From: Diphasiastrum complanatum | Taxonomy: Eukaryota > Streptophyta > Lycopodiopsida > Lycopodiales > Lycopodiaceae | Direction of reading: 5' to 3' | Length of the DNA: 64,000 bases | Assembly: GCA_029204225.1 (NCBI GenBank) | Contig: CM055097.1 | Coordinates: forward strand, 66,730,941 to 66,794,940 | Shown here: positions 47,771 through 58,639 of the stretch, piece by piece | Layout of the letters: the number at the start of each line of letters is the position of its first letter | Numbering within the stretch: position 1 is the first letter of the stretch | Translations under genes and position numbers: made by a program | Notes under the pieces: model-generated | Databases searched by the model: none | What the model was told of the DNA's origin: nothing | Seen by the model: the letters and a program-made list of their open reading frames with translations, nothing else

Positions 47771-48494
47771 GTGTCAGAAAATTTATTTAAACTATATGAA
47801 GTTCTCGGGAATTATTAATAAATTCCAACTTCATAAAACAATTTCCACTCATAATTTCTTTTGCCCCTCTTCGTAATCTCTATGGTCACTGAAGAGATTG
47901 AAGTATTCCTAGTGACAGATTTAGAAATGAGAAAGAACGAGTCGGTTGTTCTAATAACACATTGCGGTGGCACATCCCAACTTCAAGGACATCCAGAAAC
48001 AAACTTTTTGTTCCATTTCAGTCTTTCCACCTTAGGCTTTTGTGTCATTTGACCATGTTTGTTTTCAAAAAAAAAATGACATCTTGGTCAAAAAAAAATT
48101 CCAAGAATCTCTGGACAGAACTGTCCAATTCTCGGTTGCCCATTGCAGTTAATAAACCGAATATAACTTTACAAAATTCCTCCAAGAATTCGGCCTAGCC
48201 ACAATTCTATGGGTTGCATCCTCTAGCACGAGGAGGTTGTACCCAAAGCAAAAAAACGACGAAATTCATTTTTTTTATTCTGGGACGTTGTGCAAGCTAA
48301 AGTAGCTCAATCAACGATTTATCCAGACATCAACAACTTCGGGGCTTTTAAACAACGGAAAAAATTTCTGGTTAGCCCAAGTTGTTTTGTATTAATGGCC
48401 TATAATTGTCTGAAATGATTTTGCATTTGGTTGATTCAGTACTTATAGCTTTTATCCAGTTCCATAACAATCTTACCGAAGGTTGGCATGTTAT
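47771..48494. other. No supported gene between element E and cassette copy 2
   Basis: Unrecognised sequence with two A-rich runs near 48070 and 48095. It may include flank or promoter of gene Y copy 2. Confidence 0.4.
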
Positions 48495-49998
48495 AAATTC
48501 AAGAGGTCCATCACTTTTAGATGATGTCGGATAACTAAAAATGATCTCGAACAGCTTGTTAGATTCACACCCTCTGCTCTCCAGTGCCTTCAAGAAGCTG
48601 CTGAGGACTATATGAGCGTTTCTTTTGAAGATTCATTTTTGCTTGCTATTCATTCCAAGAGAGTCACCATAATGCCTAAGGACTTTCAGTTACTGATGAG
48701 AATGAGGGAGAGATTTTGCAAGTTACACATATCTTAGTCTGTTGCTCCCGGACCTATTCCTCTAGATAGGACTGACCTTCCTACCATGGCCAAGCAACCT
48801 AGAAGCAGGCAGCCCCCAAGAGAGCTCCGAAGAAAGTAAGGAGGGTAGATACCACCGACTCTGCGAAGCCTAACCCAGATGCAATTGTAGATAATGTTGT
48901 AAATATAGCTACATCGATTTTGGATACCCCTGTAATTCCTGTAGATACTACACATCCACCTCTTCTTGCTCCTTCATCTTTATACATATATAAATTCTGA
49001 TGATTATCTAAAATTTGAGAAGGACATAGCCGATGTTGTAGATAGAATTGGTACTCTAGAGGAACTTGATTTTAGTATAATTTATTATAGAGTTCCTGAT
49101 TGTTTGGATCTCAAAGACAGAAGGGCTTCTATCAGTGATCATGTGATAGAGTCTGGGCTTACACTCTTGCAATATGACATTGCAAGATATTCGTCCAATG
49201 AGTTGTTGGTGCTGAGTAACTTTTTGCTTCAAGCCTTGAAGGAGAATAATGACACATTGTCATAGTGCCTGACTAGTGGATTCACACCAGCAACAAAGTA
49301 TCTGCTCATCCCTTATCATACCAAATAAGATATATTAAATGCTTCTTGTTGTTTTATGCTTTAACATTGGCATTGTCAATGGAAATAGTTCTCAGAATTG
49401 CAATTAAAAAAATTTCAATCTTATTTTGTAGTGACCATTGGAGTTTAAACCTGGTCTCTATTAAGAGATTTGTAGATAATATTGTTAAAGGTTTTTGTGT
49501 CAAGATGAACTCGGCTAGCAATACGCATAAGGATGTAGATATATACTTGCCATATTTAAGTAAATATATTCCAACAGATGTTCCCCATTTCATGGACTGG
49601 CAGATCGTTAGTTTGGAGGTAAGTTCTGTCTTTCTTAACAACATTTTGAAATCAGTATTCTAATGTATTTGTTTCATTCTCATTCATTCTGTTTCATAAT
49701 GCAAAGTTATTTTTTGAGTGGTTCAACCTTCAGGATGATGTTGATATTTCTAAGATAATTAATTCTATTTATTCTTATTTTTGGAATCATGATTAGTTTT
49801 CTATTTTGTTGATGTTTTTAGCCATTACTAATACATGAATGTTCTATCTTGCAGTTTACACTTCCTGAGTACACATCAAGCCAGGTGTACAGATTTAGTC
49901 AAGAAATTATCCTGAGCATACTGGCTAGGACAAGGCTACAGCCTCTTGTTGTTGATGATGGTGCAAAAGATGATGTAATTATACTAAATAAAGATTAG
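48495..49998 (+). pseudogene. Cassette copy 2, gene Y: histone-H3-like fold plus C48-like region
   Basis: 48495-48736 reads in one frame (one TGA) [52 protein letters not shown] then [11 protein letters not shown] and stop. [16 protein letters not shown] is the C-terminal signature of histone H3. The H3 tail is not seen. After shifts come a basic linker (APKRAPKKVRRV) and DAIVDNVVNIATSILD, then YLKFEKDIADVV and KDRRASISDHVIES. A 107-base intron (49325-49431; donor GT now AT) joins PYHTN to DHWSLNLVSI, the Ulp1/C48 active-His pattern. FCVKMNSA replaces the usual DS Asp with Asn. A second intron (49619-49854, GTAAGT...GCAG) leads to the last exon 49855-49998, where Ser-Gln stands in place of the catalytic Cys-Gly. 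Confidence 0.7.
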
Positions 49999-50183
49999 AA
50001 CAATACAGATAGCATAGAATAAAAATAGATTGCACATGTATAGAATTCATAGAAAAATATACATTATCATATCAGATGATACTCTATTTTATGAATTTGG
50101 GAGCACAAAATACATGTACTGATGCCCAACTTGGGTTTTCATTTATTGAATGAAAGAGTCTATACACAGATTTTCACTAAACT

Positions 50184-51566
50184 TTATTTGAAGCTATTGT
50201 TCTCCCACAATGGTGATTGTTGTAGGGTAGATCTTTGCAGCACGTTATCAGCTCCTATCTTTTTCGCATTTGTGACATGATAGATATTAGTGAATGCGCA
50301 GTCGTAAATTATGTCATTTTCAATTATTTTATTCTATTTGGAAGTGCAATAATCATAAAGTACTTACAAGTCTTCCGTTGATGATAAATCTAAAATATGT
50401 TGGTAGATTGGTTTGTAATAGCATGAGTTCTGTTCTGATAAAATCAAGCTTCCAATGCTCTTCCACCTCAACCATAGTCAGATATTCCTCATTGTAGATA
50501 ATGCTTATTTCCATTCGGTTTGTGTGACCATTTAGTTCAAAGTCTTGATCCAATGGTAGCCATGTACCTTCAATTTTCCTGTATCTCTAATAGCTAAATG
50601 TGAGACTGAGCATTTGTTTTTCGATATGATAACGAAAGATCATTGAAGACTTTTTAATCCTGTATTCTATGTCAGTATTTGTTTTACTATCCCAGTCTTG
50701 ATCCATGAGATCTAACAAACTCTCATCTGATAAATCCTTGCAAACAAATAAAGTTGGCGTCCTACGAACACTAGCACTCGAGAAAAAATAAACAAATATA
50801 TGTAATGAGATAAACCAACTTAGGTGAACAATGATCGAGCCAGTGCTTATCTTCATAGCATTTCTAATATCAATGAGTAGCTTGCATCTCAAGGATTCGG
50901 AAACAATACTGTCTGGAGTAGGCCACTCATCACTTTGAAAACTAGGCAATGGAATTGCTTCGAGCTTGCCAAAACCTCCATTTGTATTTGGCGTGTATAA
51001 AGATTCGTAAAAATAGATACCACAATCTGCAAGTTCCTTTGGACTTTTTCCTCTGTATTGTAACTTTCCGACATCAGACTGAATCACGTCCAATATTCCC
51101 GCAAGTGATTGTGTTGGCTCCCATTCACTTATGCATGATGGATATAAATCTGAAAGAAAAAAACATTGTTGAAACATTTAAATCATAATTAGAAGAGCAT
51201 CAATAAAGAAAATCACATATGATTGTTGTAGAGTGCATATTTTTTAATATACTTACAAGTAAATTTTCGATGATCATGAGGATTCATATCATGTACTTTG
51301 ATTTCTGAATGCATATATACATGTTGTACTAAAACTTCTGATATCGATTGACCTCCCGAGGTAGTCTTAAACTCCAAAATTTTTACTTTCCAATAAGATT
51401 TGTATGTCATTTTTGCTCTTTTCTTTTGTCGAAAATTGCCCTTTGATGATGGATGCAGCAATATCCATGAATTCTTCGTATATTTTGTTGGCTTTCGGTT
51501 ATCAACTTCATCTTTCTCATTGTAAAGAATCACAGACTCGATTGTAGATCTGGGTCTCCTTGCCAT
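50184..51566 (-). pseudogene. Cassette copy 2, gene X (three exons, one nonsense codon)
   Basis: ATG at 51566 (MARRPRSTIESV). Exon 1 is 51257-51566 with donor GTAAGT. A 107-base intron ends TTTCTTTCAG. Exon 2 is 51149-50368 and is open except for TAG at 50587-50589, where copy 1 has Gln. Exon 3 (50333-50184) continues in phase 0 as NKIIENDIIYDCAF to TAA, if a 34-base intron with GTAAGT...AATAG ends is accepted. Exon 1 is basic, with YWKVKILEF and VLVQHVYMHSEI, faintly like the strand pattern of chromatin BAH domains (weak guess). The C-terminal block has FIRTEL and YFRFIINGR. About 440 codons. Convergent with gene Y, 186 bases apart. Function unknown. Confidence 0.6.
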
Positions 51567-52045
51567 TGTTATTTTCAATGTAACTATACATATTGTATTT
51601 CTATAACTGTAACTAGTATAGTTAGAAAATTTCATTATACTAACCAGCATAGTCAAGTATATTTAACTTGAGGTATTGACGTCGGCAGATTAGCACGTGT
51701 GGGACAGGAAGAAGAAACCAATGGGATAAGTCCATGCTGCCCGGACAAAATTTCAAAGTTTTCTATATTGCATTTTTATTTCTCAGTTAATTTGAACTAC
51801 GTTACGTAGATTTCAAATCTGTGCATTTTGATTGGGCCTGGTGATGGTCGAAACTAAAGAAAAATAAATAAAAGTATCTTTAAAAAGGGTCTTATTTTAT
51901 TTTGGAACTCCTCTAATGTTGAACAAGGACTGATGAGCTTTAGGCGAGGAAAACACCCGGTATGAATTGTGAGAAATGTAAAAAGGTTATCTATGTTAGT
52001 TATAGGGGCCTTATACTCTTTTGTGTCAAGCATCTTGTTCTAGAA
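51567..52045. other. No supported gene; 5' flank of gene X copy 2
   Basis: A probable 5' flank with no clear TATA box. Only short frames are seen. Confidence 0.4.
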
Positions 52046-52647
52046 TGTTGATAGGGTCAAATTTGGCATAATGGCAAACTGTTCAATTCCACATGTAATG
52101 CCACTATTGAGCCAAAGTAGTGTATGAGGCAAAACTCGAGCTAAATGGATAGTAGACATTCGTAAGGCTTTTGTTTGATGGAGTTCAAGAGGTCCAATAG
52201 GATTTATAGGTGGAACCATGAATGGTCCAATAGGATTTAGAGATGGATGGGTCAATGGTCCAATAGGATTGAGATGTGGCAAAAGTGTGGTCCAATCATG
52301 TTTGAGCATTGTGTTAGCTTTTGAATCTATAGTATCATTGTACTTCTCACTTTGATCTAATTGATTTGGAGATTTTGTGGATTTTGAGACTAAGGTCTCT
52401 CTATCCGAGAGCTATTGGTAGGATTTTCTCTCTACCCAAGGAGAGGAGCTTAATTTTACTTAGTTTTATTTTGAAACACTTCCCACACGTGTACTTTGGA
52501 AGTGAGTTAATGCATGTAGTAGTGTGTGTTTGCCATTGAGAGCTAGATAGATATTGAATCTCAATATAATCTTGATCATTATGCATCCACACACCTTAGG
52601 AGATCCAAATCACATGTAGTGGGCACTCCACACGTGTGAACTTCACA
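52046..52647 (+). repeat. Element G 5' LTR (start tentative)
   Basis: It ends GTGTGAACTTCACA immediately before a primer site, so the right edge is firm. The left edge is set at TGTTGATAGGG, the nearest TGTTG at a plausible distance (602 bp). It contains CACACGTGT at about 52485 and CACACGTGTG at 52629-52638. No 3' copy was found. Confidence 0.5.
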
Positions 52648-52660
52648 TGGTATCAGAGCC
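52648..52660 (+). promoter_or_regulatory. Element G primer-binding site
   Basis: TGGTATCAGAGCC, an exact initiator-Met tRNA match, directly follows the LTR end. Confidence 0.9.
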
Positions 52661-53394
52661 TACCTAAGGTTACCATGCATTTCCATCCATTAGTATGAGA
52701 ATTTTCTACCAATATTGAGCTAGAAATTGTCAAGATCCATTTTCCTAGCTATCATGTTCATTTTTGGATCAAAAGAGATCAATAGGGCATTGATTGGGTC
52801 TGACCTGGTACTGTACGGAATCAAGTGCTTAGACACATGTGAGGAATATCCAATTTCCGTTTGAGAGATGTTTGATCCAAAAATCTTGCTAGATAGCTTG
52901 TTTTGAAGATATTTTTGTCTAATTTCTGATGCAATCAATCTCATTCCATTTGGTTGTGCCAATCAATAGTTATAAGCTTTTGAAGAGGGTTAGGTAGGGC
53001 ACCGAGACTTGGGTGGACACATTTGGTTTGGTCAAGAGATTGCTTGTTTGATCCCAAATCACAATTGGATGCTTACCAATCTTATCTATATGTGATCTAG
53101 GCATTGTTTTGAGATCTTAGCCATTTTGTTTCATGCAATATCATTGTATTTGAGTCAATTTTTTTTTCTTAGTGTATTTCACGCATGTTAAGACTGTTTG
53201 ATCCTAATTTTGCCCATACTCCATCATTTGATGTGATATAGATCTAGTTTTGGAGAGATTGAGATAGCTAGTGAGATTCATCTCACAATTTGTTGCAAGA
53301 TCTTTCATAGGAGTTAATAGCACATCATCATTGGATCCTATCGAGAGTGTGTAGCAACATTTTTTGTTCATCATTTGAGTTCTTTTCACTTTAG

Positions 53395-54023
53395 ATGGCT
53401 TCAATGAGTTCATGCTTGTTGGAACCAAGTGAGAGATTGTCCACTTCAAACTATTCAATATGGAAGTTGAGAATGGAGTCCATCTTTATCCTTCAAGATG
53501 TGATGAACATTGTTCTTGGCCTTGAAGAAGAACCTCAATTTCTTCAAGAGAAGAAGAGAGCTAGGATGGCTCTCCACTACATTAAGATGAATGTCTCTAA
53601 TGAGATATTGGAGATAGGTACTTGCACAACAGCCAAAGAAGCTTGGGATTGTCTCAAGACTATCTATGAGGCTAAGAACACCTCTAGGCTCCTCACTCTT
53701 AGAAATCAAATCTTTCAAAGTATCCAAAAGAGTGACGAGAGTGCATCTAGTTATGTTTTGAGAGTCAAGGATATTCATAGAGATCTTACATGCATTGGTG
53801 ATTCTATCAATCAAAATGAGCTAGTCCAAGTCATTCTCAATTGCTTGAAAAGTGATTTTGATAACCTTGTCCAATCCTATGCCATTAAGGAGGAACTACC
53901 GAGCTTGGAGGCCCTTCAAAGTGTGCTTATTTCCAAAGAATCAAGACAAGAGTACAAACTCTTGAGGGAAAGCTCTATTTGTCAAGGACAAGCACAAAGG
54001 GAGGAGCAAGAACCAAGAGTAAG
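53395..54023 (+). pseudogene. Element G copia-type gag
   Basis: MASMSSCLLEPSERLSTSNY then SIWKLRMESI, ALHYIKMNVSNEIL, YEAKNTSRLLTLRNQ and ELVQVILNCL match the UBN2-type gag of elements A, B and I residue by residue over about 190 codons. The frame is open. The basic linker starts near 53980, and then the sequence switches to gypsy RT before any zinc knuckle. Confidence 0.85.
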
Positions 54024-54485
54024 TCACCTTTTGCCTCTCCTATGTTACTTGTTAAGAAGATAGATGGAACGTTCAGGATGTGTATCGACTATCGAGCCCT
54101 TAACAAAGTTACCATAAAAAATAGATATCCTACTCCAAGGGTAGATGACTTGTTGGATGCTTTGAAAGGAGCCAGTGTTTTTTCAGAAATAGATCTATGT
54201 TCGAGATACCATCAAATCAAGGTCAAAGAGGAGGATCAGCATAAAACAACTTTTCGAACTGATAGGGGATATTCTGAATTCAAAGTTATGTCTTTTGGAT
54301 TAACTAATGCTCCTGCTACTTTTCAAGCTCTCATAAATAAGATCTTTGAGCCTTATTTTTACTTGTTTGTGTTGGTATTCTTTGATGACATCCTGATATA
54401 TAGTAGAAACATGGAAGAACATGCGAAATTTGAATTTGATCTTAAGTATTCTTCGAGAATACAAGTTGTTTGCAAAAGTCTGTGA
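54024..54485 (+). pseudogene. Element G Ty3/gypsy-type reverse transcriptase (partial)
   Basis: [59 protein letters not shown]-like [21 protein letters not shown] and the catalytic FFDDILIYS (54378-54404) are textbook gypsy RT, a family unrelated in sequence to copia RT at this level. It is open for about 154 codons in a different frame from gag and ends without the connection or RNase H domain. The usual RSGYHQ is CSRYHQ here. Confidence 0.85.
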
Positions 54486-54789
54486 ATTTGCTCAAGATGA
54501 GGTGGAATAGTTGAGGCACATTGTGCTAATTGGGTAAAAGACATCCAAGCAGAGTATATAGAGGATTCAAATTTAAAAGAGATTTAGGAGGAATCACAAA
54601 ACTCCAATTATGTTATTCATCCATTATAGGAGGCCAGAACAAATATTGTTGTAAGATAATTCTATAATTGTGCTTGCTCCTAAATCCAAGTTTATTAGAA
54701 AAGTATTATATGAGCTATACTCATCTCCAAGTGTTGGACAATGGAATGTTGAAGACATATCAAACAATCAAGAAGCTATTCAAATGGGT

Positions 54790-55540
54790 TGGTATGAAGA
54801 AGACTAAATATACATATTTGCAGGAATATCCATTGTCAAGTTAATAAGATGGAACATGTCAAGCAACCAGGTTTATTGCATCCGCTATCTATTCATACAC
54901 AATATTGGACAAGTATTAGCATGGATTTTATACCTTCCTTGCTAACAACGTCTGGGGAATATGATAATATTTGTGTGGTGGTGGATCAGCTTACAAAATA
55001 TGCACATTTTCTACCTTATAAAACTACTGACAGTGCAACCCAAATATCACAAATATTGAAGAACATCTTCAAATTACATGGGATATCAAAGGAGATAGTG
55101 AGTGATAGAGACAACAGATTTATTTCCACTTTCTGGAGGGTTTTAATGGACAAGTTGGGCACTAAAATGTGCTTAAGTACATCATTTTATCTGAAAATTG
55201 ATGGATAGACGGAAAGGGTCAACCGGTGGTTGGAGTGCTATTTGCGACACTTTGTTTTAGACCACCAGACAAGGTGGATAGATTGGTTGTACCACACATG
55301 TCAATTGGCATGACACTTTACTTTGCATGATATGGCCATGAATCATTACAACGTATTAGTGTAGATTTGTCAGAGGTTGTAGTTCCAGCAGTTGTGGACT
55401 ATGTTCAGCACATGAATGAATATTTTAAAAGCTATTCATTAGCATATTAAAATATCACAGATGCGAATGAAGCAGTACGTCGATCTGAAAGGACTTTTCA
55501 TGACTTTGTTAAAGGAGATTTTGGGTATTTAAGATTACAA
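54790..55540 (+). pseudogene. Element G Ty3/gypsy-type integrase
   Basis: Decayed zinc region remnants come first, then ISMDFIPSL (first Asp), VVDQLTKYAHFLPYK, SKEIVSDRDNRFISTFW (second Asp) and, after a TAG at 55207-55209, TERVNRWLECYLR (catalytic Glu). This is the D,D-35-E core of gypsy integrase. Further stops follow, and a C-terminal tail (KGDFGYLRLQP, usually GDxVxLRLQPY) is recognisable at about 55510-55540. Confidence 0.75.
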
Positions 55541-55689
55541 CCTTAATAACACGCGAATCCACTTCATTCGAAATAAATCATAAATATACCAAATACTTAA
55601 CTTTCACATGCTATCCTCTTGGGGTTCGACATTAATTACTACAAAATCTATATTATCTTTGTTGGTATAGTACGACATATACAAATTTT
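55541..55689 (+). repeat. Element H: 3' end of a truncated 5' LTR or pre-primer region
   Basis: GGGGTTCGACATTAATTACT and the following bases up to the primer site resemble the segment that precedes the tRNA-Asp primer site in plant Athila/Tat-type elements. The LTR start was not found, because element G abuts here. Confidence 0.4.
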
Positions 55690-55707
55690 TGGCGCCGTTG
55701 TCGGGGA
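55690..55707 (+). promoter_or_regulatory. Element H primer-binding site (tRNA-Asp)
   Basis: TGGCGCCGTTGTCGGGGA matches the complement of the plant tRNA-Asp 3' end (TGGCGCCGTTGCCGGGGA) with one C-to-T change. Confidence 0.8.
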
Positions 55708-55896
55708 TAGCAGAGGAAAGTTAAAAAAAAAACTAACACTTCCATCTCCATTCCTAGTGTATGTCAGATAGAGATTCCCGATTAGACTGATACCGTAAGT
55801 TGAGAGGAATTTTTATGAAGACAGAGTGCGGGTACGAGTTGAAGAAATCTCAAAGAGATCACCGACCAACTTCTCGAACTCTTACTTAGTTTCGGT

Positions 55897-56190
55897 ATGG
55901 AGGGACCTGCTCCACGTTTCACTCCCATTTCAAAAATCAAATACAATTATTTTAAGGGGACTACTTCAGATGATGCAGACAGCTATGTCTCGCAATTCGA
56001 GTCGATTGCAAATGCAAAAAATGAAGGAACTGATGTAGACAAACTGCGAATCTTTTTCGGTCTATTGAGAAAGCAAGCACGCATATGGTACAGTCAAGTT
56101 GAACCAGGCTGTGTAGGAACTTGGTTACTACTGAAAGACGCGTTTCTGGACCTGTTCAGAGAAATTGGCTATAAATCTAGAATTCTCTGA
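55897..56190 (+). pseudogene. Element H gag domain
   Basis: MEGPAPRFTPISKIKYNYFK, then DADSYVSQFESIANA, LRIFFGLLRKQARIWYSQV and TWLLLKDAFLDLFREIGYK, is the Retrotrans_gag pattern (capsid C-terminal part). A stop follows at 56188. Capsid coding would have continued to the knuckles at 56760. Confidence 0.75.
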
Positions 56191-56759
56191 CATCTAAACA
56201 ATATTCAGAAGAAAACTAAAAAATCCCTTTGAAAATATACACGAAAGGTCAAGTATCTTATAGGAAAACTAACCAGTGTATATCCCATGGATATGCAGAT
56301 CGAATGGTTTTGGCTAGTTTACCACCAAAAATCAATCAATATTGCAGACAATGAGACACGACTTCCTTATCAGCAGTAATAGCAAGTGCTGAGAATTTCG
56401 AGATTTCAAAACTAGCACACAAGCGATGCTCTACTAAAAGATCTCATAAGTCTAAAACCGATTTTAGTGATAGTGAAGATAATTCAGATACTGAATCAAG
56501 TTCCAATTCTTCAAGCTCGGAGTCTGAAAGCAGTGATTCATCGACATCAGAAGCTGATAAAAGAGATAGAAGAAATAAATGTCGATCCAAACGAAAGGAC
56601 GACACGAAACTATCGAGAATAAATCGTCAACTTCTAAAGTTAAAAAGCTTTGAAAGATTAACATGGCCGATTTTAATAAAAAGTTTAATGATTTGAAAGT
56701 GCAGATCTCTGAAGTTGCAAACAAAAGACCAAAAGTTTTTTCTTCCAACTCAGGAATGT

Positions 56760-57258
56760 GGTGTACAAAATGCAAAACTCCTGGACATTCCAAGGAAGAC
56801 TGCACAACTGTGAATGTAAAGTATATCGAAGATCCTGCCTAGGAGGTACTCTTCATTCGACTACTAAATGTGTTCAGGGTACTACATCATCAACTCAATA
56901 GGATAGACCAAAGTTTGCACCAAAAAGACACAATCCTCCAGAATTTGTTGGACCAGCGATGAAGTCACCAACCACGACTAAACCAATGTCGGACAATTGT
57001 TACAACTGTGGAGAGCCAGGACATTTTTCACCTGATTGTCCTCAGCCGCAAAGGCCGATTGGATATGTACCACTATGTTCGAACTGTAGAGAGCTTGGCC
57101 ACAAATATCCAGACTGTCCTCAGCCGCAGAAGAAGAGACCAAAGTACCAGTATGTAGCAACACCAGCTGTTGCAAACTCAAAACCGAAAGCTTCGACTGA
57201 TGTTGTTTTGCAGAGGATTGATATTATCGAAGGAAAATTGGCGAAGACAAAAGACTAG
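56760..57258 (+). pseudogene. Element H nucleocapsid: zinc-knuckle array
   Basis: Three well-formed CX2CX4HX4C knuckles occur: CTKCKTPGHSKEDC (56760), CYNCGEPGHFSPDC (about 56998) and CSNCRELGHKYPDC (about 57079). A degenerate fourth lies near 56838. These bind RNA during packaging. A Ser/Lys-rich stretch follows to about 57420 in the same frame after a TAG at 57256-57258. Confidence 0.75.
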
Positions 57259-57531
57259 TCTTGGCCAAGTGACATAGAAAAGCTATTCAAAGTCACCACA
57301 AGAAGCAAAAGTTCTTTGAAACCCGAATCAAAATCTTCGACGAAGCGCAGAAAGTCTTCGAAGAAGAAATCTTCGAGCAAGTCAACTAACAAATCTATAA
57401 CCAAAAAACATCTTAAAAATGACTCTAATTATGACCGTAATGCTGCAAAATTATTTGCAAAAGACATCTCAACAGAGGCAAAATAAATTATCAATACTGA
57501 ATTATAGTCAGCTGCTGTAGAGAAGAAGGTC

Positions 57532-57960
57532 ATGTTCGAGGATGGGGACAAAGAAATACCGAAGACTAAATTGTCTAATGTTGTTATTGACAAGCCAATC
57601 TGGAAAGCAAAGATGAAAGACGATGATATAGTGATTGATATTGGATCTCTTCGCCCAAACATCACTTTTGAGCAATTGTTGGCAGACAACACTTATTACC
57701 GCAAGCAATTAAAAGCTCTTTCTACCTCAAAAAAGATGAAGAAAGTTTCTTTGCCAGATGTTGGTGTACTATCTATTGATTTAGGAGATCTCGGCATGCC
57801 ATAAATTGATGTTACCATTGCTGGTTGCTTAGTTGAAAATGTGCCGATATACTCTGATTCAAGTGTGAACATAATTAAAGAAGACACAGCTCATGCTCTA
57901 GGGCTGACAGACATTCGACCACAACACAGCAAAATATCAAGCTAGTAGATTTAACTCGAT
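57532..57960 (+). pseudogene. Element H aspartic protease region
   Basis: LSIDLGDLGMP, a stop, then AGCLVENVPIYSDSSVNIIK and ALGL follow the retroviral-type protease layout, with the active site normally DSGSSVN here reduced to SDSSVN. The upstream coding (57532-57804) is open but otherwise unremarkable. Confidence 0.55.
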
Positions 57961-58125
57961 GAAAGCCTATTGGAATTGAAGGATGTCACTATATACATTC
58001 AAGCCAAACCTTTCACAATGAATTTTATAGTTATCAAACCACTTAGTTTGCCATCTTATACTGTGCTAATTGGATGGCCCTAGCTTTATCAATCAAATGC
58101 AAGTGCTCACTAGAAGTCCAGAGAG

Positions 58126-58638
58126 TTGAGATTTCAAACTGGTGAGACCAATAATCGAGGTAAGCCAACAAAACAAATAATCACCTGGAGTCATGACAAA
58201 TATGGAGGTGAAACTCCTTTGTTTGATACCAAGTTTACCTTAGAAGATTCTTCTTATGCACTAAATATTTTTTCCAATGCATCTGACATTGAAGTGCAAT
58301 ATTTCGAATGCTATGAGAATAATGACAAAGAAGAATTTTTTGATGCCTGCAACGTTGAAGCGGATGTTTCAGATAAAGAAATAAAAGTTGCAGACACAAA
58401 TTTTGTTGAGTCTGATGAAGATTCACGTGACGAATTTGACAATTCCGAACAAGAATTTGGTAATAAAAACCAAACCAACGACAAGAATATATCTATGGAG
58501 TCAACCATGTGCAAAATTCATGGCCATACCAAGGCTAGTATGATAGAAGATATCATTCTACTAGATTCTACTGAGTTAATTGAATTTGTACTTGGCAGAT
58601 TTGTGCATGTCCCAAAATCACTTGAGAGACGAAATTAG
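58126..58638 (+). pseudogene. Element H acidic linker between protease and RT
   Basis: A 170-codon open segment rich in Asp/Glu (DEDSRDEFDNSEQEFG) in the place of the variable spacer before RT in Athila/Tat-type polyproteins. No motif. Confidence 0.4.
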
Positions 58639-58639
58639 C

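Larger units (their letters stand above)
52648..55540 (+). mobile_element. Element G interior: copia gag joined to Ty3/gypsy RT and integrase
   Basis: The copia-type primer site and gag are followed, at about 54022, by gypsy-type RT and then gypsy-type integrase. The order RT before integrase and the RT sequence are Ty3/gypsy, while gag and primer site are Ty1/copia. Protease and RNase H are missing. The interior is heavily decayed after 54485, and no 3' LTR was seen. Confidence 0.65.

Noticed and set aside
50184-51566. Calling gene X a BAH-domain or ubiquitin-like protein
   Set aside because: The resemblance is limited to a few strand-like phrases; without a profile or structure match it is only a guess, so no family name was assigned.
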